Under the pieces are notes generated by a model. It was not told the origin of the DNA. It ran no database searches and worked only from the letters and a program-made list of their open reading frames with translations. This document shows positions 23,406 to 36,500 of a stretch of 64,000 nt of DNA, piece after piece. Origin of the DNA: Helopsaltes ochotensis (taxonomy: Eukaryota; Chordata; Aves; Passeriformes; Locustellidae). Both the position numbers and the translations under genes were made by a program. Positions within the stretch are counted from its first letter, which is position 1, and each line of letters opens with the position of its first letter. The DNA lies in the NCBI GenBank assembly GCA_013400155.1, contig VXBM01000781.1:1-64000 (forward strand), given 5' to 3'.

Positions 23406-26400
23406 GGGTGACTCAACATCACATTAGATGATGATGAAGAAGAGAAGGTTTCTTTTGGTATCTTAATCCATCCCCTGTATTCCTTAAATTCTGCCTTGAA
23501 ACACATCACATTTTACACTTTTTCTCTTAGCACTTTCTCTCTTCCACTCTTAAGGAAGCTTGGCACTCAAAGATGAGTAATTCATGCACTGTGTGATTTG
23601 TCAATAAAGTCCTAAAATGCTCTAAATTCAAAAGGAATTAAATAAAACATTTTCTAAGAGCACAAAGTAAGAAAAATAGCCAAACAACAGTGTGAGATAT
23701 TTTCAGACAGTGCAGAAATAGCCAATAAAACCTGCCAGTCAAGGCTGCCAAGAAGCCAGATGCTGTGATAGGAAGAGCATTTTTCACAGCTTTCAGTCAG
23801 TGTCATGTGATCTCCAGCTGAGGAAAGAAGGAAGACACTCTAATGGTATTCATCTGTTAAGATTGGTGACACCTTAAGTGTTTAATTTCCTAATATTTTT
23901 TCTTTAAAGTTTGACAGGAATCTGAGAATAATTAAAAGCCCTTCTGATATCTAGGTTTGATTTTGGTGGCCTCATACTTATCCTCATTCATTTTTATTAC
24001 TAGATCACCATAAATGTCATCATAATTCATTAACTAGGCACTATTTGAACAAGAGTGGGCTGAGACTGAAGTAGAAAGGGTTTTGGAAATCAGGCTATTA
24101 GGTACTTAAGCAAGCTTTCCCTTATAGCTCTTCCACAACTTCCTGGCACTATGCCTGGCTTGAGCTAGCACTGATAATATTTTGTTTTCTTAAGCACCAC
24201 TTTCACTTGCAATTTTGTCCAAAATTAAATAATGCACTCAATCTGTAAGTGAGGCGTATTTTATCCGTGTGTATTTTCATTCCTCTCTATCTGCAGTAGA
24301 AATAGGCAAATAGAATTAATATTTTGACATGAAAATGGTGAAAAATGTTTGGAACAATATGCAAGATCAGGTGATTCTTAAGGTAGTTTTTGAACTACTT
24401 ACAACTATGATATCTTTGATTTTATGTATCTGTATTGCTTATACTACTGAAAAAGTCACAAGATTAAAAAAAGGGAAAGAAATTTGACCTGCTTACCTAT
24501 TCTCACAAACATGACACCTCATAAATCTTGTTGCGACATAAGGGGCTTGCATAGCTGAAAGATTTCTGAGGGTATTCCTGGGGATTCTAGGACAGAGAAT
24601 ACCACCTTGATAGAAAGTCAGTCGGCTGAAAAGCAGCACTGCTTCAGGACGGGACAATAGCCTTCTAGATAAGTGGATTTTCTGACAGTGTCCACAAATA
24701 AAGCAACAAAGGTTGGCATACTTCCTGGACACTTTCAGCTAAGGCATCAATTTCCTTTTTGTCTTTGCAAACAACTTTTCATTATAAATTTTGGAAACCT
24801 TCCAAGAGGATTTGAACTTAGACCTATCTTTCCCAAACAGAAATAGATTCTCCTGATGTTGATGGAATGAGGGCCACTTTTACTGCTACCAGGCTTTTAG
24901 GAATTAGTCACTGAGCAAAACACCTGTAACTCTCAATTACTTCCATTCCTCCTGTATTCTGAAAAAGAAAAATCTTTTTATAGACATAGAGAATGCTGAA
25001 GGGAGAATGGAGCATGCCTACTGAGCCAGAGTGAGTGAAGCAAAATAATAAAGACATATATTTCCCCTAATCTTAGCTGAGAGGTCATGCATCGCCACAA
25101 TTAAACACACAATTGTTACTGTTACTTAAGGAAAGGGAGGGGCATAAAAAATTTAGTATACTATGCTGCAACAAGAACAACATTGATTTCTTACATACAT
25201 CTTCTGAAGTAGAAAAGAATGTTCCTCCCTGTCAGTTCAAGGGCACTTCTCAGGAGCCTTTCAGCTGAAAGAATGACAGTCTTGCTCCACTACTTGACCT
25301 TTGTACCTCAAACTGTAGCAAAGAAATGCATCTTCTTTCACAGGAAAGCATATTCCTTCAAAGATGATGAATGTGAAAGTAAGAATTAGTCAAGGGCCTA
25401 TTCCAAATGCAAGAAGTGCAGAAAATGCTGGAAATCATTTATTTCATATTAGCTAGTGAAACTTAGCAATGGAAAATGTAGAAGGATGTATCTCTTTACC
25501 CCAACCTCAGTCATGAAAATAACAAGTGTAGAGAAATGGTTTTTGTTTTCTTTTTCATCTTTCCACTGCCTACAGCATTCCCAGCTGCAGAAAGCTTTCA
25601 CACCTCTCTCCCAGAGAAACCCAAAGGCAACACATGCCCCAGACTGATCACACTGACCTGCCAATGCACATGGCAATTTCAATTGCTATGTTGTATTAGT
25701 TAAATCAACACACCAGTGGATCTGCTGGGTAACAAATTTGAAAAGCTCTTCTCCCTGAAGAGAATAAAGTCTCAGTGTTGTTTTCTGTTCTTTAATGTAC
25801 CCTTGTAACTATGCACCCTTCCCTTGGGAACAGCAGGAGAAACCAAACTACTCAAACTGTTCTTGAACTGCAGACACCTCTGCAATGATAAGAGGCTATG
25901 ATGAGCTCTCTTTTGCGGATTCTCAGATTATTCCTGAAAGCACATGTTGTCACAGCAACCTACCATCTTTCACAAGAATGACATAATCTCTCAATTGGAA
26001 AGACTTTTTAAAAGAAGACTGCACTCCCATTCACCTCCTAAAACAACCTCTCAATGACTCTCAGAAACTGAATGCTTCCAGGACCAGCATCTGTAGCAGA
26101 GTGTGTGTCCTTGCATTTTAGGAGGCTCTGGTCATTATCCACCTTTCTACTAGAACAAACACCTCTCTCAGCATTCATTGATGCCATTGTGAAATACTGG
26201 CAAATTAAAATGTAAATGGTTTAACCTTGGACCCTGCAACAGAAAGGAAGAAGCACTTTAGGCTGAAAAGCTAAATTTTCAAAGTGACATATGACATAGA
26301 CTAAACTGCTTGAGAACTCACCATCCAAGTGTGTTTGGTTTTGAATGGAAACAGTAATTTCATTGAATTATTCCATTTAGGAATACCTCTCTTTTCTGTC

Positions 26401-28824
26401 CACCCCTATCCTTCCCTCAGTGGATTTCCATCATGGGGGTGGCAATGCTAGGCCGCCAGGGACCCTCTCCAGAGCACCACCACCACAGAGAGCACTGATT
26501 GCTGCCGTGGACCAACTGGCTCAGATGGGTTCAGTTCAGTGTTGATTAAATTCATATGTCTGGAAGAGACTTTGCTCAGCCAGTGCAATCACCATGTCAT
26601 AAGGCACGTCAATGATACTGGCAGATGTTCATCTCCTAAGCTCTAAAGAACCTCAAGCTTGCTCAAACAGATCAGTTCATTTTTAACCTGTTTGTAGGAA
26701 GGACACATGTTTCTATGACATTACATCATTTTTTCTGCTGTTTAGTCCATTACTTCTTGTATGCCTGGTATGGTCATGGAGAACTGTTTTTTCTTCATCC
26801 TTTCAGTAACATTTTCCATCTTGGATAATTGTTGTCACATCCTCCCTCAGGCTGCTCTTTGCAAACTAAGCTGCCTCAAGTTCAGATTTTTGTTGCAAAT
26901 CATGAATCATTTCTAGATGGCTTGACCAAGAGAAAAGAGATCATTTGATGCAGCAGCTTGGAACAAACTTGAAGCAAATGATCATTTTAGTATTTTCAAA
27001 GTGAAGTTTTGTTTTGTTTCTTTTTCTTAATTTCATAAGTATTGTATGACTTCATATCCCAATATGGGACGAAAACACATGTAGGAATATCTGATTTTCA
27101 CATGAAATTAAATTCTAGCACTCTGGTGACACTTGAGGGTGGTTTGCCTCTCTTCAGTTTCAGATCAGAGGATGATGTACGTGAACCTGCAGGTTGTTAG
27201 GTTAAAACTGAAAGATGAAACAAATAACCGAATTGCAAACTATCTGTTCTGTTGATTGATGCTGTAGCAGGCAGGTTATTATAGATTAAGTGCAAAATCT
27301 GTTTTGGAGGGTTATTTCTAATGGATGAGTCTTGTACACCCTTAACTTCACTGTGCGTAGATTGACAGCACGATCTGGAAGCCTTGTCTTGCAGCTCCCT
27401 GGAGTGCAAGCAGCTTCTCTGGCTGGGCCAGGGCCTTGACCTGGTTTAACTGCTCATTTCAATGACTACAGTTCTAAGCTTGATCTCTGGCATTTTTGAC
27501 CCTAATGTTGGGCTTCATTTTTTTTGTGATTGGGATCTAAATCTGTGGTTTTGCTGACAGGGTTGGTCTCATCACTGAGGATCTGAATTTTGAGGATATG
27601 TAAGCCTCACCTTGTCACCTTCTTAGCATTTAACACTAAGAATAGGGGGAGAAATGTTGCAAGCTTTTCAATATCTTTCAAGCCAATGTCAACCAGAATG
27701 CTGAGTTGACTGCAAATTAATTGTTTGCTACTGTTTTTGGATTAAGCTTTAGTCCTGCAGCATATAACTCATGTTCATATAGGTGACGGGATAGGAATGT
27801 GTGACTGGAAATAGGATAGTGTAGAAACATCTTTTAGAGTGGAAGCTGAGAGTTTGGCTTAGTTTATTGTGCGACCCCTATATATTTAACTATTAGCTTT
27901 ACGATTTCTCCAGTTGCACTGTTGCTTCTAGTTGTGTCTATTCCTTTACAGAGCAATTCACACATGTTAATCCAGTAGAAAATCATCTTAAAAATCCACT
28001 TAGTTTGCTGAAATGTCTCAGGAGAGTGTTGAGCAGTAGTGGCACAAGAGTCAACTTTCCTAATATGAACCTTCATGTGTGGATTAAGGATGAAGTAAAA
28101 CTTGGCACTTCAAAACCCTTGGTGACCTTAGGGCTAACAATATAAAGATTAGGTCCCTTGCATGCAGTATGCTCATGTTACTGTAAGGATGATCACTTTG
28201 AAATATGCTTGATTTCTGTGTTATTGTGTTCTTCTTTAGTTCAAAATTATCTCCAATTACCAGCTTTCCATTTATAAACAGTATTTCCCCTTCATTTCTC
28301 ATATCCTCCTGGATATTTGCTTCTCAGATTCTTCAGTACTCTTTTGCTCCCCCACATGATGCTAAATGACTCTCTCATAACACTAGAAAGAACCCTTTGT
28401 GGAGTACTAAATTAAGTAGTAGCAGGTAGCTGAAAATTAACAGCAATGTACTTAACCAGGGATGTGTGAAAGAATATATGACTTTCCACTTCACTTATTG
28501 CTAAAAATAGAGTTGCTAAAGTTATACTGCTGCTATTTTGGGTATAATTTATTTTTAGATGCAACACATCTATAGAATAGTTTTGGGATTCATTTGATCA
28601 AGCGTAGGTCCTCTACATCAGAGCAAGTCACTATAGATTTGCTTCACAGCTAGTGGAGAGAATTACTCTTACTAGATGGCAGTTCACAACATTCTTTTGT
28701 AAACTAGGTCATCTGAATTGTATCCTTAAATTCTATTGCTTGTAAAGGGAAGCCATAGCTGTTGGTTTAGATACAGTAATATTTTACTATGGTGGTACAA
28801 AGCCAGAGAAAGACAGGGTAAGGT
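23406..28824. other. Non-coding stretch, no gene seen
   Basis: Unique AT-rich sequence with only short open frames. The minus-strand frame at 24493-24732 has a cysteine-rich patch (CCFICGHC) but no supporting context. I see no transposon, RNA gene or strong regulatory signature. Confidence 0.55.
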
Positions 28825-28880
28825 GGGGTTTTTTTGGTTTGTTTGTTCGGTTTTTTTGGGGGTTTTTTTTTGGTTTTTTT
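28825..28880. repeat. T/G-rich low-complexity tract
   Basis: GGTGGGG is followed by alternating T-runs and GG or GTTTG spacers up to TTTTTTTTTGGTTTTTTTAC. Overlapping open frames on both strands at 28736-29193 cross it and are artefacts of its composition. Confidence 0.9.
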
Positions 28881-29580
28881 ACATGATGCAATGTCTGTCA
28901 TTAGGCAAGCCAAGTATTTTTGGAAAAATGACACCAGATTTTGGGGGAGACACTTTTTCAGGTATGAAAGAAAAGATGTAGATTTTAGAGGAAAACACAA
29001 ACTGAGAACAATTTCTCAGCATTTATTTAGAAAGAGATGCAAAATTAACAATCTCTCGTCTAGGCCCTTGTGTAGGAGTGGTGAAGACACAAGATGGTCT
29101 TACAGGATAGAGAGAAAATGCAGACTGGGGACAGGCTTATCAAGCTTGTTAAGAAAAGCAAAAGCAGGAGAAGGGGAGCTCATGGGCCAGTGATCATTGC
29201 CTTCGTCCACACGAATGACAATGTCAATTTGAGTAACAACCAAGAAATGATTTGAATATCTGTTCTTTCTCTGTCTTGTTCTGGCTCTCTGGGTTGCTTT
29301 GTCCTGTGTATTAGGCAGGATACTCAATAAAACCTAAAAATAACTCTGAAAAAGAGAGAAGTTTGCCCTCTGATGGTGGTGTGCCTTCTTCAGTAGATTA
29401 CAAAGCTCCTGTAAACACTTTCTGGTGATTCTTTTGTCTATTTAATCCTCCATGCTATCTCAGACCAGCATTAGGGTGTGAATGGGTGCCTCATGCTGGG
29501 GTCTGCAAGCAATCTCCATGACAGGTGACCATGTGGGGATAGGAGAAAAGCCAAGGAACAGATGAACTTTAGAAGAAATA
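28881..29580. other. Non-coding stretch, nothing recognised
   Basis: Unique sequence between a low-complexity tract and a CR1 tail. I recognise no gene or repeat. Confidence 0.5.
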
Positions 29581-29682
29581 GAATCACAGAATGGTTTGTG
29601 TTGAAACAGACTTTAACAATATCTGGTTCCAACCTCTCTCTGTCATGGAAAGGATTACTTTCCACTAAACAGGATAGCCCAG
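29581..29682 (-). mobile_element. CR1 LINE 3' tail fragment
   Basis: GAATCACAGAATGGTTTGTG, then TTGAAACAGACTTTAACAAT and TCTGGTTCCAACC, form the reverse complement of the CR1 terminus. The TTTCCACTAAACAGGATAGC part aligns with the CR1 segment usually read CACTAGACCAGGTTGC. The fragment is about 100 bp, diverged and 5'-truncated. Confidence 0.8.
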
Positions 29683-31690
29683 TAGGATCAATCTTTGGGC
29701 CAGTGATAACTCTACGTGATGCTGAGTGACAGGGCTCATCCTGGAAAGCAAAATACCCTGCTTGGATCTATGGGAACCCATGGAGTGGCCTTTTTAAATT
29801 ACTGACATGAAATCACAGGGCTCTGATTGTGTACCCACAGGGAACAGAGTCACCCACTGGGGTGGCCCTTTGGAGCTGCAGCTGGCCACTCAGGAGCTGC
29901 TCCAGGTGACTTGGAAAGATGAAGCTCCTCGCTGAAATGCCTCTGCACTCTCTGGCTGCTTGTTAGGCAGCAAACCTGACCAACCATCAAAATTAAACTA
30001 CTTCTTTAAAATCCATAATCCAATTTACAATATAATTTGCATTTAGTAAATGTTTGTTAATTGTTAATGAGATAACAGTTGGTAAATATGAATTATTTAA
30101 GGCCTGATAAATATGATTTGATGGCTACTTGGCCATTTTTTCAAGGGAATAATTATCCTAATAGTGAATTAGAGCAAGCTGCATACTTTTGTCCATAGAA
30201 ACTGGCTAAACAGAGGGCTAACTAAACATTCTGTGGTCCAAATTTGACTACACATGCTTTTGGCTATGCATGGATCCATAAGCAAATTTAAAGTCTGCAT
30301 GTGAAAGCAAATCAGCCTGTGATTTAATAAATGTATCTTAATCTCTGCAACAAAATAATTCCATTTTAGCAATTTATCTCTCTAGCAGACTATATTTTGT
30401 TTTAATTTTTCTCTGTGTTATTGTTATGGAAGCAATACGTTCTCATTTATAAACTATTTATTTTATATTAATTGAATATCTTAATAAATCTAAATTAAAT
30501 GTACTTAAAGTATTTAAGTACTACTAAAACTAACAAACAAAATCTCCATGGAAAAGTATAATCCCAAATCAAGTTTATTTTGACTGCAGTTTTGTTTAGA
30601 TTTTCATCACCATTTTTGCACACTAATATTTTTAATGGGCTTCAAGAGCATGTATCCAAGAGCTGGGGATCTCATAAAATGAATCTTTTACATCTGCTGG
30701 CTCTGTGATTCCATCGCTTGCTACTGAATAATGTATGAAACTTTTCCCAGCTCCTTCTCTTTGCCATATGAGAGCTGCAATAGTTTCTTCATGTTCATTT
30801 GTTCTTCACATCTGAGTAAGGCCACATTAACAGCCATGATGCTGCTGTTGTTTAACAACAGAAAAAAAAGCAAATTGATCAGAGAACCTGTCTAGATTTA
30901 CCTTTCCACTGAAAACAAAGAGAAAGCATCTAGTACCTGCCTATTGTCAGTGTCCATGTAATGTATGCCTGCATGGACAGGAAAACACCAGCTACTACAT
31001 ATAGAGAGCTTATCTTCCACTAAGACATGTTAGTTAATTCCAAGGGAAGCAGAGTTGTCAGCAGTGGCACTTGGTGATCTGTGCTCATTTCCACTGCTCT
31101 GTCTTTGTCATAATTTTCATGTAAGCTTGCACCTCATCTTGTGTTTTGACCATGTAAGTATTGTAATGGGAATCAATTACAGGTGGAAAACTTCCTTTCC
31201 TATTAATATTGTGTTTTTCATTATGAGTTAGAGTGCTAAAGAAGAGACTTGGCTATCCCACTAGTCCAGTGCAACAACAGAGATGGTAGATGAGCTGTAA
31301 GTAAAGCAACTGGGAATTAGAAGCTAAGTAAGGTATGGCAGAACAGCCATTTCATCACTCAGTATATTCACTTGAAAAACACGGGAATAAAGGACTTCCG
31401 GAAGTTAAGTTTTGCAAAGGAAGAGTGTGGCTGACATTCTTGTGAGAAGAATTGGATGTGATTTTTACCTAAAAGGCTGGGAAATGATATGCTACAGGCT
31501 GTAGAGGAGAAAACATCTAGACTTGATAACTTTCTAAATAGTGACGTACAACGAGGACATGGGAGGTGGGACAGATGAAGCATGTTAGAGCAGATCTGTG
31601 AGTCCTGAGAACATAAATATCTTAATAAAATATCAAGAGAAATATATTAATCCTCTGCCCAAACCAGACCATATTTATAAGAGGAAAAAG

Positions 31691-31794
31691 ACCTTTCTCT
31701 AGACAGTTAATAATGACTACGACAAAGTGCAAGGGAATTAGAACCTTTCTGCATCCACTTAATAATGTCTATGACAATGTGTAAAGGAATTAAT
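31691..31794. repeat. Diverged 52-bp tandem duplication
   Basis: The two halves begin ACCTTTCT at 31691 and 31743. They share TTAATAATG, then (A/T)CTA(C/T)GACAA, GTG and (A)GGAATTA at a constant 52-bp offset, with several mismatches. The divergence shows that the duplication is older than the one at 11873. Confidence 0.8.
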
Positions 31795-32482
31795 CATTTG
31801 TGTATACCCAGCTAGAAGGTTTAGTATATTCCCCATAACAAAAATAATTTGCATTGTGCAATCAAGAAGAAATGTATCCATCCACACACTGCGTTCACAT
31901 ATATCATGAACATGTCGAATGCTAAAGCAGAATCAAGGAGGACAGCTTGTATTTGCTTTTGAAAGCCTATTTTCATCAGGGTTTAGTTTCTGAAGTTTTA
32001 TGTCCATTCAGGATCCAGCCTTATGAAAGAACAATGTTTTTCGAATTCAGACCTGAGCAAAGCAGACACTGGTATATGTAGCTATTGCACTGCACTGCAT
32101 TAGCTAATCAGGAATGACCGTTCCCCTTCAAGGAGACAGAAAGACCACAATAAACTAGGCTAAAATGTGCTCTTGGGCCTGAAGAAGTTTTACAGCTCCA
32201 GCAACATTCATCACTGGTAACTCAAGGCTAATAGCTGTGAAATTTCTAAGGGGAATATTTTGCTTCAACATTCAAATGACCTGAGGTTTAACAATGTTTC
32301 ATTGCAGCTGAATTAAATGTTTTATATCTGGAGAAATGATGTAAAACCCTCCCTTAACTCATTCTGTGCCCTTTCTGTACATGTTTGTCAATTCTGTTTG
32401 TTTAATGAGAGAGACTTGTGAATCTGTTCATTTGCAAAAAAAAGGGAAAAAACCCTGAAAACAATCTGTCTCTAGTCCCATG

Positions 32483-32568
32483 CTTTTGTTGTGTGTTTTT
32501 TTGTTGGTTTTCTGCTGGGTTTTTTGTTTGTTTCTCTTTCTCTGTTTTTGTGGTTTTGTTTTTTTAAA
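32483..32568. repeat. T/G-rich low-complexity tract
   Basis: A run of TTTTTTTGTTGG, TTTTTTGTTTGTTTC and TTTTGTGGTTTTGTTTTTTT segments. It is similar in composition to the tracts at 9955, 17624 and 28825. No coding content. Confidence 0.85.
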
Positions 32569-35531
32569 TGAAAAATATCCCCAAGCTTATAAAAAATCAT
32601 CTGAGGGAAGTCAGATGTAGGTCATTATATAGTTCTGGGAACACATTTTCTAATTTTGCCATTAAAGTTATATAGAGCCATTTAGCTTATGTGTAGATTC
32701 TGGGGATGATTAAAATCTTTGGAGTGATTCTTCAGTTAGTCAAATTAAACAGAATTTCATCCAGGAAGATGAAATGAAGCTAAATGTTTGTAATTTGCCA
32801 CAATAGCTCATCTGACTTAAGGGTACTATTACCAGAAGGATAACTAAGAGCAATTATTAATGAGGAATATTTTGGGGGAAATCCACACACAACAGGTTCA
32901 TGTTTATCATTACCTGTCTTTTCTATGCTTAATTAAAATAGCATAAATACTTTAACAAGAGATGAAATATGATACTGAAATGAGACAAGCTTCAAAGTTC
33001 TGTTAAAGTTTCCAGCAGGCAAAAGACAAAGAAGCAAAATTAAAACCATGTACCGTCTCTCATACAAGTGTCACAAGTGAATTCTTCTGTGTTTGTTGGT
33101 GATTTTCATCAGACCTTGTTGATAAACCATGTTTCTCTTCTATCAGTTACCTTGCACTCCTGAAGTTTTCCCTACAAAACCTGGAAGACTGAATAGAGAC
33201 TATGATGCAAGCCTATCTATATGGACATGACAAAATATCACCTCAAGAAGGATATCCATCCTGGCCCTTCTGTCTTTTGTTGCCAAGAAGCAAGCACCAG
33301 CCCAGTATACCTTTTTCACAGTGTTTGGGATGTTTCTTGGAGACACCAAAGTATAATGTAAGTTTGGACTGTTGGAAGGACAAGGCATTTTTATCTGTGA
33401 TGATTTTTGTAGCTATTGCATTCACTTTTCTCATTGCCCATAACTTTATAATATCAAATAGCGTATTTCATGTTTCTTAATGAGGGCTTTGCATTAAGGC
33501 TGAAGTGCTTTGAACTCTGTATGCTTCTTTTCAGCACAGCATGGATCCTTGGCAGAAAGTCTACTGATCACAAGGAAGACCGAGACGAAAGAACATTAGG
33601 ACAAATTAGGGCATTCTTGTGGAAACTGAATTTTGTCTTCTACCACCACTGAAGACTATATATTATTTGCTGAGTACATCAAGCTGTGCTGCTAAAGTAA
33701 TGTGATTGTGGATCTGCCTGCAGTTCCTTTTTCTGCAAACTGCATCTCATTCACAGGAGCTGCATGGAGTAACATAGTCCAGGAAATGAAGGACTCTAAG
33801 CAGCATACATTGAAGTGGGGAGAAGAGGAGAAAGTCAAGCCATTTGCCAAAGCTCAGAGCAAAGTAGTGGCAAATTTCTTGCTAGAGTTCAGGGATATTT
33901 TGCTGCAGATTTTGTTTGCTTAGTAGCCAGTCATCTTTTAGAAGTGCTTTGGTAGCTTGAGACCTTCAAGCAGATGAGGTTTATTAAAAGGAAAATCATC
34001 ATACAATAAAAGATATGACCGAAATCAAATCAATGCAGTAATAGAAAATACACTAATTTGCAAGCACAACAAGAAGAAAGCAAGAGTGCAAATCAACCCT
34101 GCTTGACTGTCACAGGGAGTTTTTCTTGAAATAATTCCGGTCAAATTCATATGAGATGCTGTCCTGAGAAGTTCTCCCACTGCCCTCACTTGTCCACAGC
34201 ACTATGCTAAATGGTGACCATGTTAGCCCATTTCAGTTATTTTGCAGTTTCCCAAGGAACTGAACTGAGGGCATCTTATGGCCTAGGGATTCAATTATCC
34301 TAATTAGCTTAATTAAGTGGTTCTTTTACATCTAGAGCACAGGAAAGGGAAGAGTATGTTTGCATCTATATTTAATCAGAAAATTTTGCTAATTTGAAAA
34401 CTCTGCAGTGATACACCACTGACACAATTAAAGTTACTGCCACTGGTCAGTCCTCAGAGATATCTTATGACTCCCATGAATCACAGAAAGCAGTTCAGAT
34501 GGCTACCCCAGATGTAAAAACCCCAATGAACTCCCAACAATTTTGCCAACAAACAGCGGCAATTTCTTTTCCTGTGATCTACAGAAACCTGTGATTCTAC
34601 AGGATGGAGAGTCAAACAGGATAGTGAATGACATCTTTCTGTGGACAATGTGACTGGTATTCCAAACTTATTTCCTTTAAGGGTGGTCATCTACAGCTCT
34701 CTAATATTAAACTACATGCAGGGAATCTTGCCCAGCAATTTCCAATGGAACCACTGAGTAAGAATGGAAGGATTTTATTTGGCTCCTCAATGGGGGAACT
34801 TTGTGCCCAGAAAGAGCTGAAAAACAATAAAAGTTTTTATTGTCACTGATGGAAAAAATTATAAAATAGTTCAACTCTTGTTACCCTCATAGAAAAAGAA
34901 TGAGAGAAAATGTTGTATTTTTACTGTATTGGCAATATTTTCAGTTTCTGAAAAGTTTTGGTGACTAGAAAACTGGACTTGAGGGAAATTTAGGTCAGGT
35001 TAGAGTATTTAACCATGTGGACAGGGCATACAAATCCAACTTACAGCTTCAACTTACCATGTGGTAGATTTATTCTTCAGGGGTTTTTTTTTTACAGTCA
35101 GATGCATTTTAGCAAGAAACATTTCGTTTCACCTTTTTGACTCTTGATGTTACATTTTGTTACTCTCTCAGTGTCTCAGGAGATCAGATTTTTCTTGAAA
35201 CTCCTTGACTAAACATTACTGAAACTAATGGTCTGTCAGAAAGTTTGAAGTAGAAATAGAAATGAAAGTGGCTGCAAAATCACACTTGCAGTAGACTTCA
35301 GTGTTTTTAAATTAACTCCTCTTTCATCTGATGTTGGAGCTTTGCAGAAGGTATCACTATCCTTTACCATTAGTAGAGATCTGGCTGTATTATTGAGGGA
35401 AAAGGGTAAACCACAACTCATTATGCTCTGAGATAAAGAACTGAAAGATACTGAACAGAGGAATTTGACACCAACCCAAACCAGATGTTGGAAGTGTAGG
35501 GATAAAATCAGAAGAGCCTTAACCCCCAAAA

Positions 35532-36500
35532 TGTGTTAACCAGGCACCCAGCAAAGCTGCTCTGTCACTGCACTCTGTGGCTGGACAGGGGAGACAAAAT
35601 ATGATGAAGGGTTCATGGGTTGAGATAAGGAGTGGGAAAGATCACTTACCAAATATTGTCATGGGTAAAACAGGGTAGATATAGAGATATTAATTGAATT
35701 TATTGCTAACAAAATCGGAGCAGAATAATGAGAAGTTTAAAAAACCCCTTCCCTCTGCCCTTGGGGAATGGGGATTATGGTCAGTTGATCACCTGTGGCT
35801 TCCCCTGCTGCTCAGGGAGAGGAGTCATTCCCCTGCTGCACCATGGGGTCCCTTCCATGGGAGACAGTTTTCCATGAACTTCTCGGACGTGAGTCCATCT
35901 CACAGGCAGCAGTCCTCCCCAAACTGCTGCAACTGAGTCACTCCTCCGCGGGGTGCAGTCCTTCAAGGGCAGGCTGCTCTATCAGGGGCTCCCTCTCTCC
36001 ATGGGCCTCCCATGGCATCACAGCCTCCTCTCACCTGCTCTGGCATGGGTGATGGGTGTGCTCTGGCATGGGTCTCCTCCATGGGCTGTGGCTGGGTCTG
36101 TCTCTGCATCCCCCCGGGCCTCCATGGGCTGCAGGGGGACAGCTGCTTCACCACGGGCAGCACCATAGGCTGCAGGGGAAATCTCTGCTCCTCCCCTCCT
36201 TCTTCACTGATTTTGGTGTCTGCAGAGTTCTTCTCACAGGTTCTCACCCCTCTTCTCTGGAAGCAATCAAAACTGTGCCGTAACTTTTTTCTTTCTTTCT
36301 GAATAGGTCATCAAAGTCTTACCACCATTTCTGATTGGCCCAGCCTTGATCAGCAGCACATCCGTCTTTGGAGCTACTGAGGATTGGTTCTGCCAGGCAT
36401 GGAGCTGCTACTGGCAGCTTCTCACTGAAGCCACCCCTGTAGCCCCCCTTGCTACAAAAGCTTGGCCATGCAAACCTAATACAGAAACATATACAGGCCA
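35532..36500 (-). mobile_element. Solo LTR, avian ERVL-like family (LTR2)
   Basis: Read on the minus strand it corresponds segment by segment to LTR1. It has a GCAAGGGGGGCTACAGGGG-type block, a GACGGATGTGCTGCTGATC block, the GGGCCAATCAGAAATGGTGG segment and a GGCACAG segment. Repeated CCATGGG-rich units follow, then a GCAATAAATTC polyadenylation signal at about 35705. It ends with CTTATCTCAACCCATG and a GGGTGCCTGGTTAACA terminus at about 35534. The first 180 bp or so of LTR1 are not recognisable, so the right boundary is approximate and the copy is probably 5'-truncated or diverged there. All overlapping open frames on both strands in this interval are repeat translations. No internal retroviral region adjoins. 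Confidence 0.8.

Larger units (their letters stand above)
29683..35531. other. Non-coding stretch with minor repeats
   Basis: No gene recognised. It contains a diverged 52-bp duplication at 31691-31794, a T/G-rich tract at about 32483-32568, and two AT-rich blocks dense in TAAT and TTAAT cores at about 30000-30150 and 34285-34400. Open frames such as 33702-33923 and 35236-35529 have no recognisable domain. Confidence 0.5.

Noticed and set aside
24493..24732. Cysteine-rich minus-strand frame with CCFICGHC
   Set aside because: It briefly looks like a zinc-binding knuckle, but the rest matches nothing I know and there is no gene context.
35694..36302. Many overlapping open frames on both strands
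   Set aside because: All lie in LTR2, whose GC-rich CCATGGG units lack stop codons.
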